Source: Lachnospiraceae bacterium (GTDB lineage: Bacteria; Bacillota; Clostridia; Lachnospirales; Lachnospiraceae). From it: 64,000 nt of DNA. Location: positions 54,372-118,371 of the forward strand of contig JAPFDH010000030.1 in the NCBI GenBank assembly GCA_026169045.1, in the 5' to 3' direction. A program made the translations under genes and the position numbers. The notes under the pieces were generated by a model that did no database searches, was not told the DNA's origin, and saw only the letters and a program-made list of their open reading frames with translations. Numbering within the stretch: position 1 is the stretch's first letter; the number at the start of each line of letters is the position of its first letter. This document shows positions 52,568 through 62,599 of this stretch, piece after piece.

Positions 52568-55339
52568 TCATTTATTTTCTCTTTTATTTCTTACCAGAAA
52601 AACCGGTTTTGCAATTCCTGCAGCTGACCAGTTTTTTCTCACATTTTGAATAACCACAGTGATCAAATGTTTTCCTTCCATTTCCTCTGGAATCTCAAGT
52701 ATGACTCTTCCTTCCTAACCGCCTACTCTCTGCAATGCCCTCTGATCATCCACATAAATCCAGACATCGCCTACTATTTCTTCAAAGTAAAAATACTTGG
52801 ATCCTTTTTCTAAGTTGGGCATCACCCGATATATACCGTACTTTCCATATTGATCCTTAAATGCCGCCTGCAATCTTCCTTCAAACTCCACCGGTTCAAA
52901 ACTGTTCATATCATGTTCTGTGACAGAAAAATCCAGTTGTGGAAATTCATCCGACAGCTCCTTATACATTTTCCATCCCACTACGATCTGCTCCATCACC
53001 GGTTCCATATCCTCAATGGCATCCGTCTTTGTCACCGGAATCACAATTGAAGACGCCACGCCCCGTGCCGTTTCCACTCGGACACACACATCCTCTGCTC
53101 CATTGTTTTTTACAATTGCCTGGACACATCCATGGAACATCTTTCTCTCCTTGGCATAATCCGCTTCATGGGAATTGGGATTTCCATTTCCTACCCCCAA
53201 CACGGTTCCGTTAAGCACATGAAAGACAACCATGTCATCTGCACCTACATCTTTCTGCCCGTCTGCATCCACTGCATAGACATTGACAGCCACCGCATCT
53301 TTTCCATCATTCTTCAATTCCCTTTTGCTTACTTCCAGTTTTAAGCGGGTATAACCAGAGGATGTAATACGTCTTGTGACTGCCATCTCTTTTCCATTTT
53401 GATATCCGACTGCCTCCAAGACACCTTTTTCATATAAAATTTCACATTCCGCCATATCATAAGGATCACAATTTAAGCGGGCGACCTTACGTCCGTTTAA
53501 CCGGATTTCCACTTCTTCACAATTGGTGAATACTGCCACCTTTATGGGCTGTCCTTCCTTTCCCGGATGGTTCCAATGGGGAAGAATATGCAGAACCGGT
53601 TTTCCGCTCCAAAATGCTTTGTACAAATAATAGGCATCCTTTTTAAACCCACAACGATCAAACACACCAAAAAAACTGGAAACACTGGGCCATTCAAACG
53701 GGGACGGCTCTCCGCCATAATCAAATCCCGTCCATACAAAACTTCCTGCTATAAACGGGCGCTCATTAACGGCTTTCCAAGTATCCCGTATGGTGGCTTC
53801 CCAAGGTGCTGCCTCTTCATCATAATTTCCTATAACATGTCTGCTGTAATCGGTGCTATATTCTCCCCTCACCATGAATGCACTGCTGGTTTCGGATCCC
53901 ACTGCCGGTGTTTTAGGAAACAAACGATGAAACTCATCATATCGATTGATCCCATAATTGATTCCTGTCACATCCAAAACCGATGCAGCTCCCTCTTTTT
54001 CCAGATACCCGCCGTTAAATGCTCCCAATACATAACGGGAAGAATCCAATTTTTTTACCTGAGCCTGAATCCTTTCAGCCAATTTTCTTCCTTTTTCCGC
54101 TCCCTGCAACGGTTCTTCATTGAAAATAGAATAAAAAATAACACTGGGATGGTTTCTGCTTGTCTTGATCCAATTGGATATCACATCCATATTTCCTTCT
54201 TCTGTACTAAAGGTCCGATTTTCATCCATTACCAAAAGTCCAAGGCGGTCGCAGATATCCAAAATCTCCGGATCTGGGTTATGTGCCAGACGGCAGGCGT
54301 TGGCGCCGGTTCCCTTTATCAGCTGCATACGGTACTCTTTAATGGCATATGGCACCGCCACCCCGACACCGGCATGATCTTGATGATTACAGAATCCTTT
54401 TAGTTTTATATTGGTTTCATTTAACCAGAATCCCGTATCGGCATCCATCCTTATGGTACGAAATCCGAATGATGTTTTTAAATAATCCTTCGTTTCTCCT
54501 TCATATCTCACACTGGTAACCGCAGTATAAAGGAAGGGCCTATCAATATCCCAGATTTGAGGGGATATGACATCCATGGCCTGCAATATTTCTCCTGTTT
54601 CATATCCTTCGAGAACTCCCTCTGTTTTCATGGTACCAAGGCAGGCTCCATCCGGATCCAGAATCTTTGTTTCCAGACAATACCTCTGTTTTCCTCCCAA
54701 ACTGTTTTCCAACGTTGTATATGCCTGCAGATTCCACCTATCTTCTTTCTTCTCCGGCTTAATAAACACACCATTATACGCAATATGAACCGGTTCCTTC
54801 TTAATCAGCCAGACATTACGGTAAATTCCGGCTCCCTCATACCACCATCCTTCCCACTTAGATGCATTGATGCGCACAGCTATAAGATTTGGTACATCTC
54901 CATAATTGATCATATCTGTGATATCCACGGAAAAACTGGCATACCCGGAAAAATTTCTTTTCACCAGCTGACCGTTGCAATAGATTTCCGCATCCGAAGA
55001 CATTCCTTCAAATTCCAGTAATATTTGTTTCCCACGATCTTCTTCTTTCAAATGGAACTTTATCCGGTACCAGCCAATTCCTCTGTTTTTATATCCAAAA
55101 TTCGCCGCCCCATCCGGTGTAATCGGTTTTGCATTTACCCAATCATGGGGTAATTCCACAGTTTCCCATGCCTCATCATTGAAAATGGGAGAAGCCGGTC
55201 CTCCGGTCGTTCCCGCTTTTGCATAAGCATATACCTGTGAATGGGAACGGTCAATGGGCAGCACTGAAAAGTCCTGCTCTATAAATTTCCATCCTTTGTT
55301 CAGGCTATAAATCCCCGCCTGCTGTCCATATCTTTTCAT
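52568..55339 (-). pseudogene. GH2 beta-galactosidase-like enzyme with an in-frame amber codon
   Basis: The first 874 codons encode a GH2 enzyme: N-terminal jelly roll ('NFGYKNRGIGWYRIKF'), the acid/base Glu in 'IFYSIFNEEPLQGA' and the nucleophile Glu in 'PAVGSETSSAFMV', then extra beta-domains. A TAG at 52715-52717 interrupts it. The same frame then continues for 48 codons that clearly belong to the protein ('VILEIPEEMEGKHLITVV', 'IQNVRKNWSAAGIAKPVF') and ends at TGA 52568-52570, 16 bases before the GH95 start. The catalytic part is intact, so a slightly short but active enzyme is possible. CAG to TAG is the likely change. No RBS-like AGGAGG is ideal, but GGGAGGAAGGA lies 7-17 bases before the ATG. 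Confidence 0.88.
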
Positions 55340-55378
55340 CTATCCTTCCTCCCGTACAATAGAATCTCTTTTCTTTTA

Positions 55379-56806
55379 TCACCGCTGTGTTTCTTTTTCT
55401 GCCTGCAAAGTAAACGGAATTGCCGGAATACCTGCTTTGTTATACAAATTCACCTGATAATACGGGGTTTCGGCAAATCGAATCCATACATTGGATGTTT
55501 CATGAATGGATGTGTGATATAGAATCAATGATGTATTTTCCACACGAAAAGAATCTACACAGCTTCGATTCCCGTCAATCCAAAGTTCCATTGCATGAAG
55601 CTTTTGCCCAGGAATCACATACAATCCCTCTCCATTTTGAAATGAAATCCGTACCTGACCTTCTCCAATCTGTGCAGAATATGCCATCGGATATTCACAA
55701 AACAAATCTTTCCCATACCAGAATTTCAAAACCGTCTGTGCCATCCGGTCTCCCACTACCCGCTTTTCCCGGGGATGAATATCTGTGGCTTCTCCGGCAT
55801 CGGAAAGAGAAATCATATGACAGTTTGATGTCTCCTTCTCCACTCTCCGCTGTGCTTCTCTTATAATCGGAAAATTCATTCCGCTGCTGTTCATCCAGTA
55901 ATCAAAAGGAGGTAGCTGCGCAAACAGGAAGGGTAATTCTTCTTTCCAAGCCTCTCTCCAGCTCTTAATAACACAACGGAATAACTCTTCATAATAATCG
56001 GCACGAGGAGCATCACTTTCTCCCTGATACCACAAAATTCCTTTTGCCGTATACCCTGCAATACGTTTCACCATCGTCCCAAACAATCGTCCGGGATAAC
56101 TCTTATAACAGGAACGATACCATTCTGCATCCTCCTTTAATTCAGGAAAATTATAAAAGCGATACATTCCCCGATCCAGTAATTTTCCCTGAAAATTCTG
56201 ATCCCGATCCTTAAAAAATATGTTCAGATTTCCCGTAAGCATTTCCTCGGGAACCCATGTGGAAGCGGTCGTTCCGCCCCAATTACATCCCACAATGGCT
56301 ACGGGTTTTTTTAATATTTTACGCAACTGATAAGCAAAGTAAAGTCCCACTGCGGAAAATTCCTTTCGGTCCCCTTTCAAAAATCCCATCCATCGATCCC
56401 AAAACGGATAGTTATCCTGAAATTCTTCTTTTTCTCCGTAAAATGCATATCTTCCCACATTATAAAAACGAATGTGCTCATCTTCTTTCCATTTCATAAC
56501 CTCTTCAAAATGCGCTTCCTTATAAAGCTCAAACTCCATATTGGACTGGCCGCCTGCAATCCACACTTCTCCAAAGTCCACATTTCTCAGAGTTACATTT
56601 CCAATACAAAGGGTCGCATTTTCCATCGCCTCCTGTGCCGGAAGCAGCAAAGAAAATTCTCCCTTTTCCACCCATTTCTCCAAAAGTACTTTCCCATTCA
56701 AAGATACTGTAATCTGTTCTGCTTCCTTTGCTTCTCCCCAGATTTTAACCGGCTTTTCACACTGCAGTGTCATGTTGTCTGTAAATAACGTATTTAACTG
56801 TATCAT
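55379..56806 (-). CDS. Sialate O-acetylesterase-like SGNH carbohydrate esterase
   Basis: A 475-residue protein without a signal peptide. The SGNH serine is in 'WIAGGQSNMEFELYKEAHF', block III is 'GILWYQGESDAPRADYYEE' and the catalytic His pair is 'DIHPREKRVVGDRMAQTVL'. A small N-terminal beta-domain precedes it. The family removes acetyl groups from sialic acid or from plant polysaccharides; with GH2 and GH95 as partners the latter fits better. The ATG at 56806 has GGGAGG upstream. It opens a three-gene operon; the gap to the GH2 gene is 39 bases. Confidence 0.92.
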   Translation of the reverse strand: MIQLNTLFTDNMTLQCEKPVKIWGEAKEAEQITVSLNGKVLLEKWVEKGEFSLLLPAQEAMENATLCIGNVTLRNVDFGEVWIAGGQSNMEFELYKEAHFEEVMKWKEDEHIRFYNVGRYAFYGEKEEFQDNYPFWDRWMGFLKGDRKEFSAVGLYFAYQLRKILKKPVAIVGCNWGGTTASTWVPEEMLTGNLNIFFKDRDQNFQGKLLDRGMYRFYNFPELKEDAEWYRSCYKSYPGRLFGTMVKRIAGYTAKGILWYQGESDAPRADYYEELFRCVIKSWREAWKEELPFLFAQLPPFDYWMNSSGMNFPIIREAQRRVEKETSNCHMISLSDAGEATDIHPREKRVVGDRMAQTVLKFWYGKDLFCEYPMAYSAQIGEGQVRISFQNGEGLYVIPGQKLHAMELWIDGNRSCVDSFRVENTSLILYHTSIHETSNVWIRFAETPYYQVNLYNKAGIPAIPFTLQAEKETQR

Positions 56807-56910
56807 TTTTTCCTCCCTTTTTTTCATAACGATACGAATTTAATAAACGACTTATTTTTACATATAATCTTAAATTTACAACACAATACAGGTAAATTCC
56901 TGTATAAAAA

Positions 56911-56935
56911 TGCATTATTTTACACATATCATGCA
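56911..56935 (+). promoter_or_regulatory. Putative PocR-AraC operator, site 2
   Basis: TGCA, 17 bases with ATTTTACA, TGCA; 98 bases before the regulator's own ATG. A separate palindrome acagg-taaatt-cctgt lies just upstream at 56888-56903. Confidence 0.62.
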
Positions 56936-57033
56936 CGTTTGCCTATGGACAAAACAGTTATTCCGGATTACTCTTGATACAAAATAAAAACTTTACTCAC
57001 ACCGATTCTATCAAAAGAAAGAAAGGTTAATTT

Positions 57034-57915
57034 ATGGATACCTACATTAAACAAATTCTATCGTATCTGGAGTACCTGACAGATACCTATCACTGGCAGA
57101 TTACGATCCATGATTTTCACCATATTACCGGCCGTTTTATTTCCGCCTTTTCTCCTTATCATATACATAATAACCCCTTCTGTATTCAGCTGAAAAACAC
57201 AAGGGAAGTCTGGGATGCCTGTATCTGCCGCCAGCCCTCTCTGTTAAACAAACTAACCGAGCCCATTCAGTTCGGTATGTGCCACTGTGGTGTGGAGGAA
57301 TTTATTCTCCCCATTTCTTATAAAGAAAAGAAAATCGGTTTCATCAGCGTCAGCGGATATCGAACCAATACGGATATCGCCCTTCAAAAACTTACGCATA
57401 TTTCGGAAAAATTCCAGCTGAATTTTCCCCATATGAAAAAACTTTACTTTGATTACTTAAATCCCAATGTCCCTTCCCAGACACTTGTCTATACCCTGAT
57501 GGCTCCCCTTGTTGCGATGTTAGAATACCTTTACGTCAAACAGCTGGATCTGTATCATGAATTGGATATCCCAACCCATGATGAATCTTCCACCTTCACA
57601 AAAGCCCTGTTATATCTGGAGCGCTACTATCGGGAATCCATTTCTTTGAAAGATCTTTGCGATTTCTGCCACTGCAGCTGCTCCTACATGAGCCACATAT
57701 TTAAACAGCGCACCGGAAAAAATATCAACGAATACATCAATGAACTGCGAATCAATGAAGCAAAAATCTTATTAAAAAGTACCAGTCTCTCCATTACGGA
57801 TATTGCATTAAGCCTGGGATTCTCCAGTTCCAACTATTTCACTAAAGTATTTTCCAGTTACTGTGCCTGTTCTCCCACACAATTTAAAAAAACAAACCAT
57901 CCAAAAAACGTATAA
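57034..57915 (+). CDS. PocR-domain AraC-family regulator (module 2)
   Basis: A 293-residue paralogue of the protein at 5941-6810, similar along its full length. PocR motifs: 'NPFCIQLKNTREVWDACICR', 'FGMCHCGVEEFILPI' and 'KIGFISVSGYRTN'. AraC HTHs: 'ISLKDLCDFCHCSCSYMSHI' and 'SITDIALSLGFSSSNYFTKV'. AAAGG lies 7 bases before the ATG. It lies upstream of the FAD oxidoreductase, the reverse of the order in module 1. It probably binds the operator before its own gene and the one before the oxidoreductase gene. Confidence 0.94.
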   Translation: MDTYIKQILSYLEYLTDTYHWQITIHDFHHITGRFISAFSPYHIHNNPFCIQLKNTREVWDACICRQPSLLNKLTEPIQFGMCHCGVEEFILPISYKEKKIGFISVSGYRTNTDIALQKLTHISEKFQLNFPHMKKLYFDYLNPNVPSQTLVYTLMAPLVAMLEYLYVKQLDLYHELDIPTHDESSTFTKALLYLERYYRESISLKDLCDFCHCSCSYMSHIFKQRTGKNINEYINELRINEAKILLKSTSLSITDIALSLGFSSSNYFTKVFSSYCACSPTQFKKTNHPKNV

Positions 57916-57922
57916 TTTTTTA

Positions 57923-57947
57923 TGCATGATTTTACACATCCTGTGCC
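57923..57947 (+). promoter_or_regulatory. Putative PocR-AraC operator, site 3
   Basis: TGCA, 17 bases with ATTTTACA, then TGCC (one mismatch). It lies 96 bases before the FAD oxidoreductase ATG, nearly the same distance as site 2 from its gene. Confidence 0.6.
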
Positions 57948-58043
57948 GTTTTTTTCAGGTATTTTTCCTCAACCTATGTCAGAATAGGAATACAAAATCA
58001 TTACGGCAAAATCGTGGGAGATGCCACGTAGAAAGGATGTCAT

Positions 58044-59342
58044 ATGAAAACATATACCGAAGAAGCTCGTCAGCTTTCCATTTCCGATGAAGTCGATGTT
58101 ATCGTTGTAGGAGGCGGTCCCGCCGGTATCGGAGCCGCTTTAAGCAGCGCACGCCAGGGCATGAAAACCCTTTTAGTAGAACAGGCTGGTGATGTGGGCG
58201 GCGTCGCTACCACCGGCTTAATGAGTCATTGGACAGGAAAAACATCAGGAGGCCTGTATGAGGAAATACTGGAAGCCAGTCAAAAAGAAGGACAGAAAAA
58301 TCGTCAGACCATTGACCCGGAATACTTGAAAACCGTCCTTCTATCCATGTTGGCAAAAGCCAATGTCATCGTCCGCACCTACACCTTTGCCTGCCGCCCC
58401 ATCATGGAAGCAAACCAAGTAAAAGGACTGATCGTGGAAAGCAAATCCGGAAGAGAAGCCATTCTGTGTAAGGTACTGATCGACTGCAGTGGCGACGGAG
58501 ATATCGCTGCTCAGGCAGGTGTTCCTTATTACAAAGGTCGGGAAGAAGACGGTAAAATGCAGCCTGCCACCCTTATGTTCAAAGTAGCCGGAGTACATGA
58601 AAAAGAAATCAATTTTCCTCTCCCCGGCGGTTTTGAAAACAATCCAATGATTCCAAAAGGGCCAATTCAGGATTTGGGGAAAGCCAATCTGAAATCCCCC
58701 ATCGGTCATGTACTCTTATATAAATCCACTATACCCGGAGTCATAACCATTAACATGACAAATGCACTGGATATTGATGGGACAAACGCCCTGGATCTTA
58801 CAAAAGCCCATGCCACCTGCCGCCAGCAGATGGAACCCATCAAAAATTTTCTCCGCGAATTTGTTCCGGGATTTGAAGACTGCTATATTATCAGCAGCGC
58901 TTCCATCGTGGGAATCCGTGAAACCCGCCATTTTGAGGGTGAAAAAACATTGACTGCCGAAGATATTCTCTCCGCCAAAGTCTTTGACGATTGGGTTGTC
59001 ACCCATGCTCACTTCAATTTTGATGTCCACAACATTACCGGCGCAGGACTTGATAAAACTGGCTGTCAAGCCAAGTTCCCCCAAAGCAAAACCTACACCA
59101 TCCCCTATGGATGTCTGATTCCCAAACATATAGACGGTTTGCTTTTAGCCGGAAGAAATATTTCTGGAACCCACATGGCCCATTCCAGCTACCGTGTCAT
59201 GCCCATATGCGTTAATTTGGGACAAGCCGCCGGTACCGCCGCTGCCATTGCCATTTCCAATCAGCAGAAGGTTCGGGATATTTCTGTTGCGCACCTGCAA
59301 ACGCTTCTTTTAGAAAATGGTGTACTACCGCCGGAATGTTAA
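58044..59342 (+). CDS. FAD-dependent oxidoreductase (module 2)
   Basis: A 432-residue protein of the FAD_oxidored group. The nucleotide-binding motif is 'DVIVVGGGPAGIGAALSSAR' with 'LLVEQAGDVGGVATTGLMSH'. 'VLIDCSGDGDIAAQAGVPYY' lies near 150 and 'DGLLLAGRNISGTHMAHSSY' near 380. It lacks the extra C-terminal domain of its module-1 relative. AAAGGATG precedes the ATG. The substrate is unknown; its fixed pairing with a PocR-AraC regulator suggests that the PocR ligand is its substrate or product. Confidence 0.9.
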   Translation: MKTYTEEARQLSISDEVDVIVVGGGPAGIGAALSSARQGMKTLLVEQAGDVGGVATTGLMSHWTGKTSGGLYEEILEASQKEGQKNRQTIDPEYLKTVLLSMLAKANVIVRTYTFACRPIMEANQVKGLIVESKSGREAILCKVLIDCSGDGDIAAQAGVPYYKGREEDGKMQPATLMFKVAGVHEKEINFPLPGGFENNPMIPKGPIQDLGKANLKSPIGHVLLYKSTIPGVITINMTNALDIDGTNALDLTKAHATCRQQMEPIKNFLREFVPGFEDCYIISSASIVGIRETRHFEGEKTLTAEDILSAKVFDDWVVTHAHFNFDVHNITGAGLDKTGCQAKFPQSKTYTIPYGCLIPKHIDGLLLAGRNISGTHMAHSSYRVMPICVNLGQAAGTAAAIAISNQQKVRDISVAHLQTLLLENGVLPPEC

Positions 59343-59363
59343 TCAGATAAGCCCAAACCATCC

Positions 59364-59406
59364 AATCCGCAGGAATGATTTTTCTTTTCATTCCTGCGGA
59401 TTTTTC
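59364..59406 (+). terminator. Terminator of module 2
   Basis: Perfect stem aatccgcaggaatga / tcattcctgcggatt with a 9-base loop, then tttcttg. Confidence 0.93.
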
Positions 59407-59496
59407 TTGTTCTCTTTTTTTGTTTTATGCTATACTGACATTTATACAATTACCAGAAATCACATACTATGCTGAATCAATAAAGGAGGATACACA

Positions 59497-60585
59497 ATGC
59501 AATACCGCACACTGGGAAAAACCGGACTTTCCGTCTCCGTCATCGGAATTGGCGCACTGCAAATGGGAAATTGTACTCTTGAAGAGACAAAAACCATACT
59601 AAAAGAAGCCCATGAAGGAGGAATTAACTATATTGACACTGCGCGTGCCTATAATGAAAGTGAAACCCGCCTGGGCCAGGCTCTGAAAGAACTTGGATTG
59701 CGTAAAGACTTTATTCTGTCATCAAAAGTCATCAAGCGGGATCTTCCGTCTTTTCAGAATGATTTTGAAACCAGCCTGAAAAACCTCCAGACCGATTATC
59801 TGGATATCTTTTTTATTCATGATGTCAGCACAGCAGCAAACTGGAATGCCATTCAAAAAAACGGAATTCTAGATTATGCTCTGGAATTAAAACGCCAGGG
59901 GCGCATTCGCCATTTGGGCATCTCTACTCATGACTGCCAAATCGGTGAACAAATCATAAAAACCGGTTTATTTGAAGTTGCCATGCTGGCCTATAACCCC
60001 ACCAATCTGGAAGTAGAAGATACCCTTTTCCCGCTTTGTCAATCCTATGATATGGGAATTGTCATTATGAAACCATATGGCGGAGGTATTTTAACCGAAG
60101 CCCGCAGTGCACAAATGGGCTTTTCCATTACTGCCGAAGAAGCACTTCGTTTTGCTGCTTCCAATCCTTACGTATCCTGTGTGATTCCCGGAACGGATCG
60201 CCTGGAATACGTTCGTTTAAATATCGCGGTTGGCTCTTCTCTTCTTTCCATGTCCTCCGATGAACGAAAAAAAATCATAGAAAAAATAGATATAAAAGTA
60301 AAAGATTACTGCCGTGGATGTGGCTACTGTTTACCCTGTGTAAAAAATATCCCCATCCCCACCGTTTTAAAATTATACAATCGCTGGCAGGTATTCGGAG
60401 GAACCGATTGGTCCAAAATGCATCAGATTACAGAAGAATATACGTCCTCTGTTCCGGATTCTCAGACAGCCGACCACTGCATCGGCTGCGGTCAATGTAC
60501 CAAGCGCTGTCCATTCAACCTTCCGATTCCGGATCTAATGAAAGCAGCATCGGCAAACCTTCGCCGTTATACATCTTCCAAATAA
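59497..60585 (+). CDS. Aldo/keto reductase with C-terminal [4Fe-4S] motifs
   Basis: A 362-residue protein. Residues 1-270 are an aldo/keto reductase barrel ('YRTLGKTGLSVSVIGIGALQ', catalytic Tyr in 'NYIDTARAYNESE', Lys in 'ILSSKV'). The C-terminal ~80 residues carry Cys clusters 'CRGCGYCLPCVKNIPIP' and 'CIGCGQCTKRCPFNLPIP', as in the COG1453 type. It likely links a carbonyl/alcohol reaction to an iron-sulfur electron route; the substrate is unknown. AAAGGAGG lies 7 bases before the ATG. It follows the module-2 terminator as a separate unit. Confidence 0.93.
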   Translation: MQYRTLGKTGLSVSVIGIGALQMGNCTLEETKTILKEAHEGGINYIDTARAYNESETRLGQALKELGLRKDFILSSKVIKRDLPSFQNDFETSLKNLQTDYLDIFFIHDVSTAANWNAIQKNGILDYALELKRQGRIRHLGISTHDCQIGEQIIKTGLFEVAMLAYNPTNLEVEDTLFPLCQSYDMGIVIMKPYGGGILTEARSAQMGFSITAEEALRFAASNPYVSCVIPGTDRLEYVRLNIAVGSSLLSMSSDERKKIIEKIDIKVKDYCRGCGYCLPCVKNIPIPTVLKLYNRWQVFGGTDWSKMHQITEEYTSSVPDSQTADHCIGCGQCTKRCPFNLPIPDLMKAASANLRRYTSSK

Positions 60586-60746
60586 TCTTCCTTTTTCTTC
60601 TTTTCCATTATAAAGGAAATGAAACCAAAGATTTATAGAATATTTTGACATATTTTTTTCATAGATGTCGCATTTTTAAATACCTTTTCAATCCCAGTTT
60701 CCTCTTTCATCCCAGAGGAACCATTTCCTGAAAAAAAGGAGCCGAA

Positions 60747-61619
60747 ATGTCACCAGAATTTTATTCCCTTGATCTTTCTTTTACTCTTGATGATCGAAAT
60801 ATCCATGTTATTCGAATTTCCCGCGGAACCATCGAACAGGTTCCAGTTCACAGCCATGGAGCAGACACTTATGAGATCCATTATCTTCCTTTTGGTTACG
60901 GAACTGCTATGATTGATTCCAAACAGTATCCGGTGGCTCCCAATACGCTATATGTTACAGGACCTTTTGTGGAACATTCCCAGATTTCTTCTCCCGACTC
61001 ACCAATGTTTGAATATTGTCTGAATCTAAAGGTGGATCCGGCTCCTGCAAATACCCTTTCCAATTCTCTCGGTTCCCGTTTCCTTGCCCAAACCACATGG
61101 TTCGGACAGGACAGCCAGGATATTTTTTCTTTACTGCAGCAAATTTTCCAAGAGCTGGGAGAAAAACGTTTGGGATATATGCAGCAGGTTCATTCCCTGC
61201 TTATGCAATGCATCATCGCTCTGCTGCGTAATTATGATGACTCTCCTCTGACTGCCTCCCTTTTATGTAATACTCCTCCTTTGTCTGATCCACATTCCGG
61301 ATCGGACAAAACGCTATTGGCAGAAAATTACTTTTTATTTGAATATGGCCATCTGTCTCTGGAAGAGTTGGCAGGTATCCTGGGATTTTCCATCCGACAG
61401 ACCCAACGTTTTCTTTTGAATTCCTATGGAAAAACATTTCGTGAAAAAAAGAGAGAAAGCAGAATGGCTGCTGCCCTTCTGCTTCTCTCTTCATCCAATG
61501 AGACGATCACTTCCATTTCAGAAAAACTGGGATTTGCATCCATGGAATATTTTTCATCTTCTTTTAAACATTATTATGGAATATCTCCGCAAGAATACAG
61601 AAAAAATAATTTAAAATAA
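60747..61619 (+). CDS. AraC-family regulator with cupin-like N-terminus
   Basis: A 290-residue protein. The N-terminus has 'QVPVHSHGADTYEIHYLPFG' and 'YPVAPNTLYVTGPFVEHSQI', a cupin-type sugar sensor. The C-terminus is the double HTH ('LSLEELAGILGFSIRQTQRF', 'TITSISEKLGFASMEYFSSS'). AAAGGAG precedes the ATG. The broken aldo/keto reductase follows after 18 bases. A stretch of its coding sequence (61446-61492) nearly repeats the terminator at 62600-62642. Confidence 0.92.
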   Translation: MSPEFYSLDLSFTLDDRNIHVIRISRGTIEQVPVHSHGADTYEIHYLPFGYGTAMIDSKQYPVAPNTLYVTGPFVEHSQISSPDSPMFEYCLNLKVDPAPANTLSNSLGSRFLAQTTWFGQDSQDIFSLLQQIFQELGEKRLGYMQQVHSLLMQCIIALLRNYDDSPLTASLLCNTPPLSDPHSGSDKTLLAENYFLFEYGHLSLEELAGILGFSIRQTQRFLLNSYGKTFREKKRESRMAAALLLLSSSNETITSISEKLGFASMEYFSSSFKHYYGISPQEYRKNNLK

Positions 61620-61637
61620 ATCTAGGAGGATTGCTTT

Positions 61638-62555
61638 ATGAGAAAAATAAAAATTGCAAATACCGATTTGTGTGTTCCGCAGATCGCATTGGGATGTATG
61701 CGCATAAATTCCAAAAGCCGCGAAGAAGCGAAACGATTTGTGGATACTGCGTTGGAATTAGGTTTGAATTTTTTTGATCATGCCGACATATACGGAAAAG
61801 GAGAATGTGAAAAAATCTTTGCCGATGTGATAGGGATGTCTCCTTCTGTCCGGGAAAAAATTATTTTACAATCCAAATGCGGAATAAGACCTGGATTTTT
61901 TGATTTCTCCAAAGAGCATATTTTGAATTCTGTCGATGGTATTTTATCTCGATTAAACACAGAGTATCTTGATATTCTTCTTTTACATCGTCCGGATGCA
62001 CTTGTGGAACCTTGTGAAGTTGCCGAAGCATTTGATATTCTGCACAAATCAGGAAAGGTTCGTTATTTTGGTGTATCCAATCAAAAACCCATGCAGATCG
62101 AACTTTTAAAGAAATACATAAATTAACCAATCGTAATTAATCAGCTTCAATTCAGTATTGCACATACGGGGATGATTAAAAATGGATTAAATGTTAATAT
62201 GGTAAATGAGGCATCAGTTGATCATGATGGCAGTATTCTTGATTATTGCAGATTGAATGATATCACGATTCAACCTTGGTCACCGTTTCAGTATGGTTTT
62301 TTTGAAGGAGTCTTTTTGGACAATGAAAAATTTCCTGAGCTTAATAAGAAAATAAATGAATTAGCTGAAAAATACGGTGTAACGAACTCGGCCATAGCAA
62401 TCGCATGGATCTTAAGGCATCCTGCCAACATGCAGCCAGTCTTAGGCACCGTCAACGCAGATCGAATCAAAGCGATCGCAAAAGCTGCTGAATTTCATCT
62501 GAGCCGTGAAGAATGGTATGATGTTTTTCGGGCTGCCGGAAATGTTCTTCCGTAA
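61638..62555 (+). pseudogene. Aldo/keto reductase interrupted by an in-frame ochre codon
   Basis: 306 codons in one frame read as a YdhF-like aldo/keto reductase. Residues 1-162 include 'FFDHADIYGKGECEKIF' and 'ILQSKCGIRPGFFDFSKEHI'. A TAA at 62124-62126 then splits 'LLKKYIN' from 'PIVINQLQFSIAHTG'. In relatives this place usually has Gln, so CAA to TAA is likely. The rest, with 'GVTNSAIAIAWILRHPANMQ' and 'PVLGTVNADRI', is intact. As written the barrel is incomplete and inactive. RBS TAGGAGG. It follows the AraC gene, its likely controller. Confidence 0.9.
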
Positions 62556-62599
62556 AACAATCGATCAAATGTTTTTATATCGGGAGATGCACAGTGCTC

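Noticed and set aside
52715..52717. Pyrrolysine insertion at the GH2 amber codon
   Set aside because: The place is a beta-strand linker with no catalytic need, and nothing in the window suggests a Pyl system.
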